DNA of 5,000 nt from Spirochaetota bacterium (GCA_029548025.1 JAKPOE010000108.1:1-5000); one strand, 5' to 3'; positions 1-4,887 are shown, numbered from the stretch's first letter. Translations and numbers: made by a program. The notes: generated by a model not told the origin, from the letters alone.

Positions 1-16
1 TTCATTGAATCTTCAA

Positions 17-42
17 TATAATTGATAATCTTAAATTATACT
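17..42 (+). promoter_or_regulatory. possible -10 elements of the rpsT promoter
   Basis: The 64 bases before rpsT are very AT-rich. They contain a perfect TATAAT at 17-22 and a TATACT (5 of 6) at 37-42. For TATAAT the matching -35 box would lie off the left edge. For TATACT I see no good -35 at 16-18 bp. Either box would give a short leader ending at the GAGGG ribosome site at 53-57. AT-rich sequence produces such words by chance, so this is only a candidate. Nothing else is visible in 1-64. Confidence 0.3.
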
Positions 43-64
43 TTTTACATATGAGGGTGTTACA

Positions 65-340
65 TTGGCTAATATAAAATCAGCTGAGAAACGGAATAGA
101 CAAAACGAAAAAAGAAGGCAAAAAAATTCTAAGATTAAATCATCTGTCAGAACTGCTGAAAAGAAAGTGCGCAAAAGCCTTGAAAACAATTCAAATGAAA
201 CTGCACAGGTGTTGTTTAAAGAATTTGTTAAAAAAATTGATGCAGCAGCAGGTAAGGATATACTTCACTGGAAAACCGCAGCACGCAAAAAGTCACGATT
301 AGCAAAGAAGGTTAATAGCGTTAATGCTGTATCACAATGA
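65..340 (+). CDS. rpsT: 30S ribosomal protein S20 (TTG start)
   Basis: Small-subunit ribosomal protein that binds 16S rRNA in the body of the 30S particle. The 91-residue product begins MANIKSAEKR, the classic S20 N-terminus. It is rich in Lys and Arg throughout and has the expected helical spread of basic residues, including WKTAARKKSRLAKKVN near the end. Length fits the family (E. coli S20 is 87 residues). The start is TTG at 65, set by GAGGGTG at 53-59. The ATG at 51 is out of frame and reaches a stop within a few codons. E. coli rpsT is also known to start with UUG and to be repressed translationally by its own product, so the weak start may be functional here too. The gene heads a tight + strand cluster, with the HU-family gene following after 15 nt. 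Identification is secure; autoregulation is inference. Confidence 0.97.
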   Translation: MANIKSAEKRNRQNEKRRQKNSKIKSSVRTAEKKVRKSLENNSNETAQVLFKEFVKKIDAAAGKDILHWKTAARKKSRLAKKVNSVNAVSQ

Positions 341-344
341 CGCA

Positions 345-349
345 GAGGG
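345..349 (+). promoter_or_regulatory. ribosome binding site fixing the HU-family TTG start
   Basis: GAGGG at 345-349 lies 6 nt before the TTG at 356. The in-frame codon at 350 is TAA, so no start upstream of 356 is possible in this frame. The N-terminus given by the TTG aligns with the usual HU start (MTK-x-E). Confidence 0.75.
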
Positions 350-355
350 TAATTT

Positions 356-622
356 TTGACCAAGCACGAAATAATTACCAGATTGCATATTAAGCATGAA
401 ATCCCCCGTGATGTAGTACAGCAAATTGTTGATGGTTTTGTGGAAGAAATAGTGCAATCGGTTCAAAATGGCGAGAAGGTTACTATTAAGGGGTTTGGCG
501 TTTTTACAAGGATCAGAAAGGCGGAGCGCAAGGTGTTTTCACCAATTGCTCAGCGGGAAGTGGTAGTACCGTCAAAGTATGTTATTGACTTTAAGTCCAG
601 TAAAAACACTGCTATTGAATAG
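356..622 (+). CDS. HU/IHF-family DNA-binding protein with divergent arm
   Basis: Nucleoid-associated, dimeric DNA-bending protein of 88 residues, close to the usual 90-100. Residues 1-40 match the helical dimerisation part (MTKHEIITRL, then IVDGFVEEIVQSVQNGEKV). The hallmark turn GFGVF is at 46-50. The beta-arm follows, with the intercalating proline at P63, then PSKYVIDFKSSK at 72-83, equivalent to the family's PxxVxFKxxKxL end. Oddity: the arm-tip motif normally GRNP reads VFSP (60-63). The proline is kept but Gly, Arg and Asn are lost, and the following TGE is also absent. The start is TTG, preceded by GAGGG. The gene lies 15 nt after rpsT and its TAG stop directly abuts tRNA-Val, so the three are probably cotranscribed. 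I cannot tell HU from IHF subunit, so no symbol is given. Confidence 0.9.
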   Translation: MTKHEIITRLHIKHEIPRDVVQQIVDGFVEEIVQSVQNGEKVTIKGFGVFTRIRKAERKVFSPIAQREVVVPSKYVIDFKSSKNTAIE

Positions 623-695
623 GGGCGCTTAGCTCAGCTGGGAGAGCATCTGCCTTACAAGCAGAGGGTCAGAGGTTCAAATCCTCTAGCGCCCA
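623..695 (+). tRNA. tRNA-Val (anticodon TAC)
   Basis: A complete 73-nt cloverleaf. Acceptor stem GGGCGCT (623-629) pairs with AGCGCCC (688-694). The D stem is GCTC/GAGC (632-635 and 644-647). The anticodon stem is TCTGC/GCAGA with loop CTTACAA and anticodon TAC at 656-658, reading GTA and, with wobble, other valine codons. The variable loop is GGGTC. The T stem is AGAGG/CCTCT with loop TTCAAAT. Discriminator is A695. CCA is not encoded (the next bases are CAG), so it must be added by a nucleotidyltransferase. The first tRNA base follows the stop codon of the HU-family gene with no gap, so 5' maturation would cut right after that stop codon. Confidence 0.98.
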
Positions 696-699
696 CAGT

Positions 700-729
700 A
701 ATTGGGGTATACAGGCGTATACCCCAATT
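700..729 (+). terminator. 13-bp hairpin between tRNA-Val and trkH; terminator or attenuator
   Basis: AATTGGGGTATAC (700-712) pairs perfectly with GTATACCCCAATT (717-729) around the 4-base loop AGGC. The trailing sequence (about TTTATAG) is T-poor for an intrinsic terminator, so termination may be partial. The stem ends 9 nt before the trkH ATG and occupies the place where a Shine-Dalgarno would be expected. It could end the rpsT-HU-tRNA transcript, attenuate trkH, or protect a processed 3' end. The stem is certain from the sequence; the role is inferred. Confidence 0.55.
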
Positions 730-738
730 TATAGTGCT

Positions 739-2082
739 ATGAAAAAGTTACAAGAATATCTATCGCCAATTGAGAAGGTCCTTTTAAGCTTTGTTATCGT
801 AATATTTTCCGGTGCTTTTCTTTTATGCCTTCCTGTTTGCACAACTCACGGCATCACATTTATCGATGCATTATTTACTTCAACATCAGCAGTTTGCGTT
901 ACTGGCTTAGTGGTTTTAGATACTGCTAAGGATTTCACCTTTATTGGACAGGTAGTCATCTTGTTGCTTATCCAGTTAGGTGGTTTGGGCATAATGACAT
1001 TTTCAGTTGCTTTACTTTCCTTAATAGGTAGTAGCATATCCATTAAATGGCGTTTTACCTTGCAAAACATGTATAGCGATGTATCAAAACTTCCTGTTCG
1101 CCATGTTTTAACAAGGATTGTCATCTATACATTTAGCATCGAGGCATGTATAGCTTTTATACTGTTTACTCAATTTATTCAGCAGTTCCCATTTCGTGTT
1201 GCTATCTGGCATTCTATATTTCATTCTGTTTCTGCTTTTTGCAATGCTGGTTTTTCCACGTTTTCCAGTAATCTTATGGATTACAATGGTAATACCGTTG
1301 TCATTATCAGTATAGGTCTGGATATTATTTTAGGTGGGCTTGGATTTTTAACGTTGAGCGAGTTATTTTCCAACAAAACATTCAAGCTAAAGAAACTCTG
1401 GAAAGCTCTGACTATTCATTCAAGACTGGTATTGATAGTGACAGCTATTTTGATATTTAGTGGTATGGTGCTGTTTCTTGTAATAGAATACGATGGCATA
1501 CTGAAAACCATGCCGTTAAAAGAAAAATTGTTAGCATCGTTTTTTCAATCGGTAACGGCCCGAACAGCGGGTTTCAATACAGTAGATATTGGTGCTTTGC
1601 AGGAAGGCACATGCTTGATGTTAATAGTATTGATGTTTATTGGTGGCTCGCCCGGTTCTATAGCTGGCGGTGTGAAAACAAGTACTGTGGCTGTATTATA
1701 CATATATCTTATATCCCGTTTAAAAGGGCTTAAACAGATAGTTATAGGGGAAAGAGCTTTGTCATATGATAATATTGAAAGGGCTACAACGCTGGTCATT
1801 GTATCGGGAATTTTTATTTTTTGTACTACGTTTATTCTTGTCTTAATACCTACATTGCCAATACCTGAATTTCTTGCATCTTTATTTGAGGTTACTTCGG
1901 CATTTGGTACAGTTGGGCTGTCGATGGATTTCACTCCCAAAACTTTACCTATTGAACGGATTATTTTGTGTATTGTTATGTATGCAGGACGGTTGGGACC
2001 ATTGACATTGATTTCGGCATTGACATCACATAGAAAAACGATTAATATCCGATATGCAGAAGATCATGTAATGATAGGGTAG
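739..2082 (+). CDS. TrkH/KtrB-family potassium uptake channel subunit
   Basis: Integral membrane ion-conducting subunit of a K+ uptake system, probably KtrB-like. The 447 residues match KtrB length rather than the longer TrkH of enteric bacteria. The fold is four M1-P-M2 repeats. The four selectivity-filter loops are visible around CVTG (53-56), CNAG (168-171), RTAG (275-278) and GTVG (390-393), each with the filter glycine. The conserved GGSPGSIAGGVKTST stretch (302-316) and a late membrane-helix arginine in GRLGP (R418) are present. ATG 739 gives a normal N-terminus ahead of the first helix, but there is no Shine-Dalgarno and a strong hairpin ends at 729. The stop is 6 nt before the RCK partner gene, so the two form an operon. 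K+ selectivity and any Na+ coupling are inferred from the family. Confidence 0.95.
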   Translation: MKKLQEYLSPIEKVLLSFVIVIFSGAFLLCLPVCTTHGITFIDALFTSTSAVCVTGLVVLDTAKDFTFIGQVVILLLIQLGGLGIMTFSVALLSLIGSSISIKWRFTLQNMYSDVSKLPVRHVLTRIVIYTFSIEACIAFILFTQFIQQFPFRVAIWHSIFHSVSAFCNAGFSTFSSNLMDYNGNTVVIISIGLDIILGGLGFLTLSELFSNKTFKLKKLWKALTIHSRLVLIVTAILIFSGMVLFLVIEYDGILKTMPLKEKLLASFFQSVTARTAGFNTVDIGALQEGTCLMLIVLMFIGGSPGSIAGGVKTSTVAVLYIYLISRLKGLKQIVIGERALSYDNIERATTLVIVSGIFIFCTTFILVLIPTLPIPEFLASLFEVTSAFGTVGLSMDFTPKTLPIERIILCIVMYAGRLGPLTLISALTSHRKTINIRYAEDHVMIG

Positions 2083-2088
2083 TTAAAT

Positions 2089-2775
2089 ATGAAAAAATAT
2101 TTTGTAATAGGACTTGGGAATTTTGGGTTTAATATTGCTCGTTCATTAGAAGAAAATGGATGCGAAGTATTGGGGATGGATGTTAATAAAGATCTGGTCC
2201 AGCGAGCCAAAGATTCTATAAGTCATGCAATTATTGGCGATGCTTCAGACAGGGAAGTTTTAGAATCATTGGCAATAAGTGATTTTGATGGTTCTATTAT
2301 AAGTATAGGACAGGATATGGCGGCAAGCATATTGATTGCCTTATATCTTAAAGAGATTGGCATCAAAAAAATTATTGTAAGAGCTATCTCGGAAGACCAT
2401 GGAAAAATATTATCACTTATTGGTGTTGATACGGTGGTTTTTCCTGAGCGAGATATGGCAATAAGGCTTGCTAACAAATTAGCACTAAAAAATGCAATGG
2501 ATTATCTTCCTATTACTGATGAATATGGAATTCTGGAAGTTATACCTCCAAAAACCTTTATAAACAAATCATTGAAGGATTTGAAATTAAGTACCCGATA
2601 TGGATGCCAGGTAATAGGCTTAAAATATTTTCCAAATGGAAATTATAATGATGTAAGCGAAAAAAATGTTCAAATTAAAATTGCGCCAACAGCAGATGAT
2701 GTCATACTGGAAAATTCGGTTATGATAGTTATTGGTAAAGTAGAGGATATTGAACGTTTACAAAATGCTGATTGA
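2089..2775 (+). CDS. TrkA/KtrA-family RCK regulatory subunit of potassium uptake
   Basis: Cytoplasmic gating subunit that forms a ring under the TrkH/KtrB channel and responds to bound nucleotide. The 228 residues hold one RCK_N Rossmann domain and one RCK_C domain, as in KtrA (about 220 residues), not the duplicated TrkA of E. coli. The N-terminal nucleotide site is intact: GLGNFG (8-13), acidic D31 at the end of the second strand (GMDVNK), and GDASD (50-54). The RCK_C part is roughly 140-222 (ITDEYGILEVIPP to the end). ATG 2089 follows the channel stop by 6 nt, with AGGG (2076-2079) inside the end of that gene as ribosome site, which suggests translational coupling. In KtrA the Rossmann domain binds ATP/ADP and in some bacteria RCK_C binds c-di-AMP; neither can be decided here. 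Its stop codon directly abuts the stop of the convergent hydrolase gene. Confidence 0.95.
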   Translation: MKKYFVIGLGNFGFNIARSLEENGCEVLGMDVNKDLVQRAKDSISHAIIGDASDREVLESLAISDFDGSIISIGQDMAASILIALYLKEIGIKKIIVRAISEDHGKILSLIGVDTVVFPERDMAIRLANKLALKNAMDYLPITDEYGILEVIPPKTFINKSLKDLKLSTRYGCQVIGLKYFPNGNYNDVSEKNVQIKIAPTADDVILENSVMIVIGKVEDIERLQNAD

Positions 2776-3732
2776 TTATATTTCAATTTCCATTCCTTCG
2801 CGTGCGATATTTATTGTTAAATTGCCTCTTCGATCAGGATTAATTCCCATGTAGAGTTTTGCATTTGATAGAACAGTATCAAGCTTTTGATCATTATAAT
2901 CAGGTTCATGGTGGAATAGAATTAATCGCTTGATGTTAAACATGCTGGCAATATCTATTGCAATAGAAGCAGATGAATGTCCCCAATCTATTTTATTTAT
3001 TGATTCTTCAAATGTATACTGCGTGTCAAATACACATACATCCGCATTTTCAAAGAAATTTTTATATGTATCTATCTTATCAATTTCATCAATATTGAAC
3101 TCGCAATCACTTGTAAAAACAAATGATTTGCCATTTTCTTCAAACCTGAACCCAAATGAACCACCTGGATGCCGCATGCTTTGATTTTTGATTTTGACAT
3201 CGTTAATATATATTTCACTTTCCTTATCAATTGTAAAAAATTCTTTCTGAGCAAGCATATATTCTAAATTAATTGGGAAATGGGTATAGACCTGCTGATA
3301 TTCAATTCGTTCTTTAATATCATTATATGGTGAATAAATATTGAATCGGTTGCCTTTAACATAAAAAGGGGCAAAAAATGGAAAACCCTGTATATGATCC
3401 CAGTGGGTATGAGTAAGTAATATTGTTGCAAAACCTTTACCATTACCAAATTCAGTCTTTAATAATTCATGTCCTAATTGTTTTATTCCTGTACCGCAAT
3501 CAACAATAATTAAATCATCAGTAGAGGTGCGAACTTCCAGTGTTGTTGTATTACCTCCATAGGTGCCAACTATTGATATGGGCAATGTATCAAGGAATGT
3601 ATCGATAGATTCTTCATTGGAGATATCTTTTGGTGAAGCTAATTGTAATGCCTGTTTTATTTTGTCTCTTATTACATCTGAATTTAATGGAGTTGGGATT
3701 GAACCTCGAACGCCCCAGAATTTTACTTTCAT
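2776..3732 (-). CDS. metallo-beta-lactamase-fold hydrolase (TaR3/cyclic-nucleotide-phosphodiesterase-like)
   Basis: Predicted soluble metal-dependent hydrolase of 318 residues with no signal peptide or membrane segment. It begins MKVKFWGVRGSIPTP, and YGGNTTTLEV and DCGTG follow at 58-67 and 78-82, an N-terminal signature of the MBL subgroup often annotated as TaR3-like, RNase Z-like or cAMP phosphodiesterase-like. All metal ligands are visible: THTHWDH (107-113: H108, H110, D112, H113), H188 in RHPGG, D209 in TSDCE, and H274/H275 in FHHEPDYND. D236 and WGHSS (250-254) are also conserved-looking. Residues 18-50 form an insert between the first strand and the YGGNT motif. ATG 3732 is preceded by GAGGAG (CTCCTC on +, 3742-3747) with 9-nt spacing. 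No cyclic-nucleotide-binding domain is fused, unlike some relatives. Its substrate cannot be read from sequence. It is convergent with, and end-to-end against, the trkA-like gene. Confidence 0.92.
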   Translation of the reverse strand: MKVKFWGVRGSIPTPLNSDVIRDKIKQALQLASPKDISNEESIDTFLDTLPISIVGTYGGNTTTLEVRTSTDDLIIVDCGTGIKQLGHELLKTEFGNGKGFATILLTHTHWDHIQGFPFFAPFYVKGNRFNIYSPYNDIKERIEYQQVYTHFPINLEYMLAQKEFFTIDKESEIYINDVKIKNQSMRHPGGSFGFRFEENGKSFVFTSDCEFNIDEIDKIDTYKNFFENADVCVFDTQYTFEESINKIDWGHSSASIAIDIASMFNIKRLILFHHEPDYNDQKLDTVLSNAKLYMGINPDRRGNLTINIAREGMEIEI

Positions 3733-3741
3733 TAAATTTTT

Positions 3742-3747
3742 CTCCTC
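3742..3747 (-). promoter_or_regulatory. ribosome binding site of the MBL-fold hydrolase
   Basis: CTCCTC on + is GAGGAG on the coding strand, 9 nt before ATG 3732. It supports this start over later in-frame starts. Confidence 0.75.
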
Positions 3748-3753
3748 AATATA

Positions 3754-3780
3754 ATATGGTTATATAAAATATATCCATAT
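3754..3780 (-). promoter_or_regulatory. AT-rich palindrome upstream of the hydrolase gene
   Basis: ATATGGTTATAT (3754-3765) and ATATATCCATAT (3769-3780) are inverted repeats matching at 11 of 12 positions, with a 3-base centre. The palindrome begins 6 bases beyond the GAGGAG site, where a promoter or operator for the - strand gene would be expected. It may be a repressor site, or just the kind of palindrome that AT-rich DNA produces. Confidence 0.4.
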
Positions 3781-3809
3781 AAAGAAATCAACTAATAATT
3801 TTTTATAAG

Positions 3810-3820
3810 GCTCTGGCCCC
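3810..3820 (+). repeat. RAYT-associated repeat, variant copy (GCTCTGGCCCC)
   Basis: Matches GCTCTGACCCC at 10 of 11 positions (A to G at the seventh). Like the other copies it is followed by a T-rich stretch (AATTTCTTTC then TTATTTTTT). It is the most decayed copy of the family in the window and the one closest to the hydrolase gene. Confidence 0.6.
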
Positions 3821-3879
3821 AATTTCTTTCTTATTTTTTCATGTGTAATCCAATTTTCAATGTGATATGTATGTACTTA

Positions 3880-3911
3880 CGCAGACACAGAACATCGCAG
3901 ATACAGAACAT
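3880..3911 (+). repeat. two tandem 16-bp repeats
   Basis: CGCAGACACAGAACAT (3880-3895) is followed with no gap by CGCAGATACAGAACAT (3896-3911), with one C/T difference. The pair directly abuts the next GCTCTGACCCC copy. Two units are too few, and have no spacer, for a CRISPR array. Confidence 0.8.
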
Positions 3912-3926
3912 ATGCTCTGACCCCAT
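3912..3926 (+). repeat. RAYT-associated repeat, direct copy 1
   Basis: ATGCTCTGACCCCAT is identical over 15 bases to the copy at 4133-4147 and in the same orientation. The shared core with the inverted copy beyond the transposase is GCTCTGACCCC (3914-3924). A 221-bp offset separates the two direct copies. Confidence 0.85.
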
Positions 3927-3936
3927 TATTTCCTGT

Positions 3937-3957
3937 ACAATGCAAGATATGCATTGT
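3937..3957. repeat. 8-bp perfect inverted repeat (hairpin)
   Basis: ACAATGCA (3937-3944) and TGCATTGT (3950-3957) pair perfectly around AGATA. It starts 12 bases after a GCTCTGACCCC copy and could be part of the same repeated unit. No T-tract follows, so it is not a convincing terminator. Confidence 0.5.
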
Positions 3958-4090
3958 TAGATGTTTGTTGCTGATTATTTGTATGATATTATGGGTTATA
4001 TAAATAATTTATAATGTTTCGTCTCACAAAAAGGAAGAGATGTAGATTTTAGCATATGTATAATTAATCAAAGATTGAATTTCTCCATAC

Positions 4091-4131
4091 AATTCCCCCC
4101 TTTCGTTCAAAGGGGGATAAGAGGGGGTATT
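4091..4131. repeat. C/G-tract hairpin repeat, MITE-like
   Basis: CCCCCTTT (4096-4103) and AAAGGGGG (4109-4116) form an 8-bp stem around CGTTC. A further AGGGGGTATT (4122-4131) can pair imperfectly with AATTCCCCCC at 4091-4100, giving a short unit with near-inverted ends. Intergenic repeats of C5-TTT/AAA-G5 type are, to my knowledge, common and multi-copy in several bacterial genomes. Such G-rich islands contrast sharply with the AT-rich surroundings. Confidence 0.5.
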
Positions 4132-4132
4132 A

Positions 4133-4147
4133 ATGCTCTGACCCCAT
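4133..4147 (+). repeat. RAYT-associated repeat, direct copy 2 and left end of the transposase element
   Basis: A second identical copy of ATGCTCTGACCCCAT. Its 11-bp core (4135-4145) is the perfect inverse of GGGGTCAGAGC at 4877-4887, so the two bracket the transposase gene. It is followed shortly by the T8A7 tract at 4158-4172. Confidence 0.85.
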
Positions 4148-4231
4148 ATACTTAGTGTTTTTTTTAAAAAAATCATAAAAGTATAAAAAAATGCTCAATT
4201 CTTTTTAATTTTTTTTATCTCCGGCGTTATG

Positions 4232-4255
4232 TATAGTAGGGATTTACATTATAAT
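4232..4255 (+). promoter_or_regulatory. weak candidate -10 boxes of the transposase
   Basis: TATAGT (4232-4237) and TATAAT (4250-4255) lie before the transposase ribosome site. Neither has a recognisable -35 box at 17 bp. The second would place the transcript start almost on the GGAGG, so the first is somewhat more plausible. Confidence 0.25.
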
Positions 4256-4275
4256 AAAAATACGGAGGAATACCA

Positions 4276-4872
4276 ATGGCACGGAAATTGCGCGTACAAC
4301 TGCCCGAGCATACCTACCACATCATGAGCCGCTGTATCGAGTGGCGGGATATGATGCAGGAGGAGTACTTTAAAGCCTGTTTTGTCGACATATTGAACAG
4401 AACAAAACAAAAATATGACTTTAAGCTGATAGCCTACTGCATCATGGACAATCACATCCATATCGTTATCCACACAACCAGCACAGGAGCGCCCATAGCA
4501 CGCATTGTTCAGTATATCAAGGCACGGTTTGCCGAGATGTATAATAAAATAACCGGCAGGACCGGGCCATTCTGGAATGAACGCTATAAGGATATCATTG
4601 TACAGTTTGCCCATGATGCGTTTCATTATTTGTTGTGGTTGCTGTGGTACATAGCGTTCAATCCGGTACGGAAGCGCAAATGCGATAGTCCTGTCAAGTA
4701 TCGCTACAGCAGTATACAATCTTATGTACAGGAGGGTGCCGATGTTGGGGTAAAAATAGACCATCATGAGTACTTTCTGCAGCTGGGGAACAGTTTCAGC
4801 GAACGGGTCAGACGTTTTTTACAGTATGAGGAAGCATACCGCAAGCGCTACTCCATTGCACAGTGGGTGTAA
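4276..4872 (+). CDS. REP-associated tyrosine transposase (RAYT, Y1/HUH family)
   Basis: Single-strand DNA nuclease/transposase related to IS200/IS605 TnpA that acts on short palindromic repeats. The 198-residue product has the family order: N-terminal HTYHIMSRC (12-20), the HUH motif in CIMDNHIHIVIH (H60 and H62), GPFWNERYKD (97-106, equivalent to the usual G-x-x-W-x-x-R-Y-K), then WYIAFNPVR (124-132), whose Y125 aligns with the catalytic tyrosine in the Y-I-x-x-N-P-V motif of E. coli RayT. YRYSSIQSY (142-150) follows. The last 40 residues form a basic helical tail seen in many longer RAYTs. ATG 4276 has a strong GGAGG at 4264-4268, 7 nt upstream. No catalytic residue is missing and the frame is open throughout, so the enzyme looks functional. 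Two 60-base lines counted by hand have 30 and 29 G+C, against 23 and 17 in two lines of the trkA-like gene, consistent with transfer but not proof. Confidence 0.93.
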   Translation: MARKLRVQLPEHTYHIMSRCIEWRDMMQEEYFKACFVDILNRTKQKYDFKLIAYCIMDNHIHIVIHTTSTGAPIARIVQYIKARFAEMYNKITGRTGPFWNERYKDIIVQFAHDAFHYLLWLLWYIAFNPVRKRKCDSPVKYRYSSIQSYVQEGADVGVKIDHHEYFLQLGNSFSERVRRFLQYEEAYRKRYSIAQWV

Positions 4873-4876
4873 AAAA

Positions 4877-4887
4877 GGGGTCAGAGC
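4877..4887 (-). repeat. RAYT-associated repeat, inverted copy and right end of the element
   Basis: GGGGTCAGAGC is the exact inverse of the core at 4135-4145. On the - strand it reads GCTCTGACCCC followed by TTTTTT, the same polarity (T-rich after CCCC) as the other copies. Its TGA is the stop codon of the aminopeptidase gene entering from the right. Confidence 0.85.

Larger units (their letters stand above)
3733..4275. other. 543-bp gene-free, repeat-rich interval
   Basis: There is no credible gene between the hydrolase start and the transposase start. The stretch holds the hydrolase ribosome site and palindrome, three copies of the GCTCTGACCCC-type repeat, a 16-bp tandem duplication, two small hairpins (3937-3957 and 4096-4116), a T8A7 tract at 4158-4172 of the kind associated with DNA bending, and the transposase leader. 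It looks like a landing site for small repeated elements. Nothing beyond these is visible, and the segment about 3960-4085 appears featureless. Confidence 0.7.
4135..4887 (+). mobile_element. putative RAYT element bounded by 11-bp inverted repeats
   Basis: The transposase gene is enclosed by GCTCTGACCCC on the left and its exact inverse on the right, giving a 753-bp unit. The left repeat lies 130 bp before the start codon and the right one 4 bp after the stop codon. This compact one-gene layout with flanking inverted short repeats is typical of RAYT loci, which are usually single-copy and vertically kept but mobilise short repeats elsewhere. No target duplication is evident; Y1/HUH enzymes do not normally make one. 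The left boundary is uncertain, since the direct copy at 3914 could serve as an alternative end. Confidence 0.65.

Noticed and set aside
700..738. c-di-AMP or other ion-responsive riboswitch before the potassium transporter
   Set aside because: The leader between tRNA and start codon is about 43 nt and consists mostly of a simple hairpin, too short for known riboswitch folds.
846..1940. Open frames on - inside the potassium channel gene (846-1124 and 1545-1940)
   Set aside because: They lie wholly within a clearly conserved TrkH/KtrB gene, have no family resemblance and no supporting ribosome sites.
2930..3754. Open frames on + (2930-3184, 3563-3754) and alternative - frames (3072-3254, 3264-3449) within the hydrolase gene
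   Set aside because: Shadows of the MBL-fold coding region, with no independent evidence.
3880..3911. Possible CRISPR array
   Set aside because: Only two 16-bp units in direct contact with no spacers, and no cas genes in the window.
4158..4172. T8A7 tract as an intrinsic terminator
   Set aside because: No GC-rich stem precedes it. It is better described as an A/T tract that may bend DNA.
3733..4275. Hidden small gene in the 543-bp gap
   Set aside because: Frames are short and broken by stops, and the AAGGAAGAG before ATG near 4040 leads straight into TAG.
4249..4767. 172-codon open frame on - opposite the transposase
   Set aside because: It is antisense to the RAYT gene, whose motifs and GGAGG site are convincing. 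The antisense product looks like no known family.
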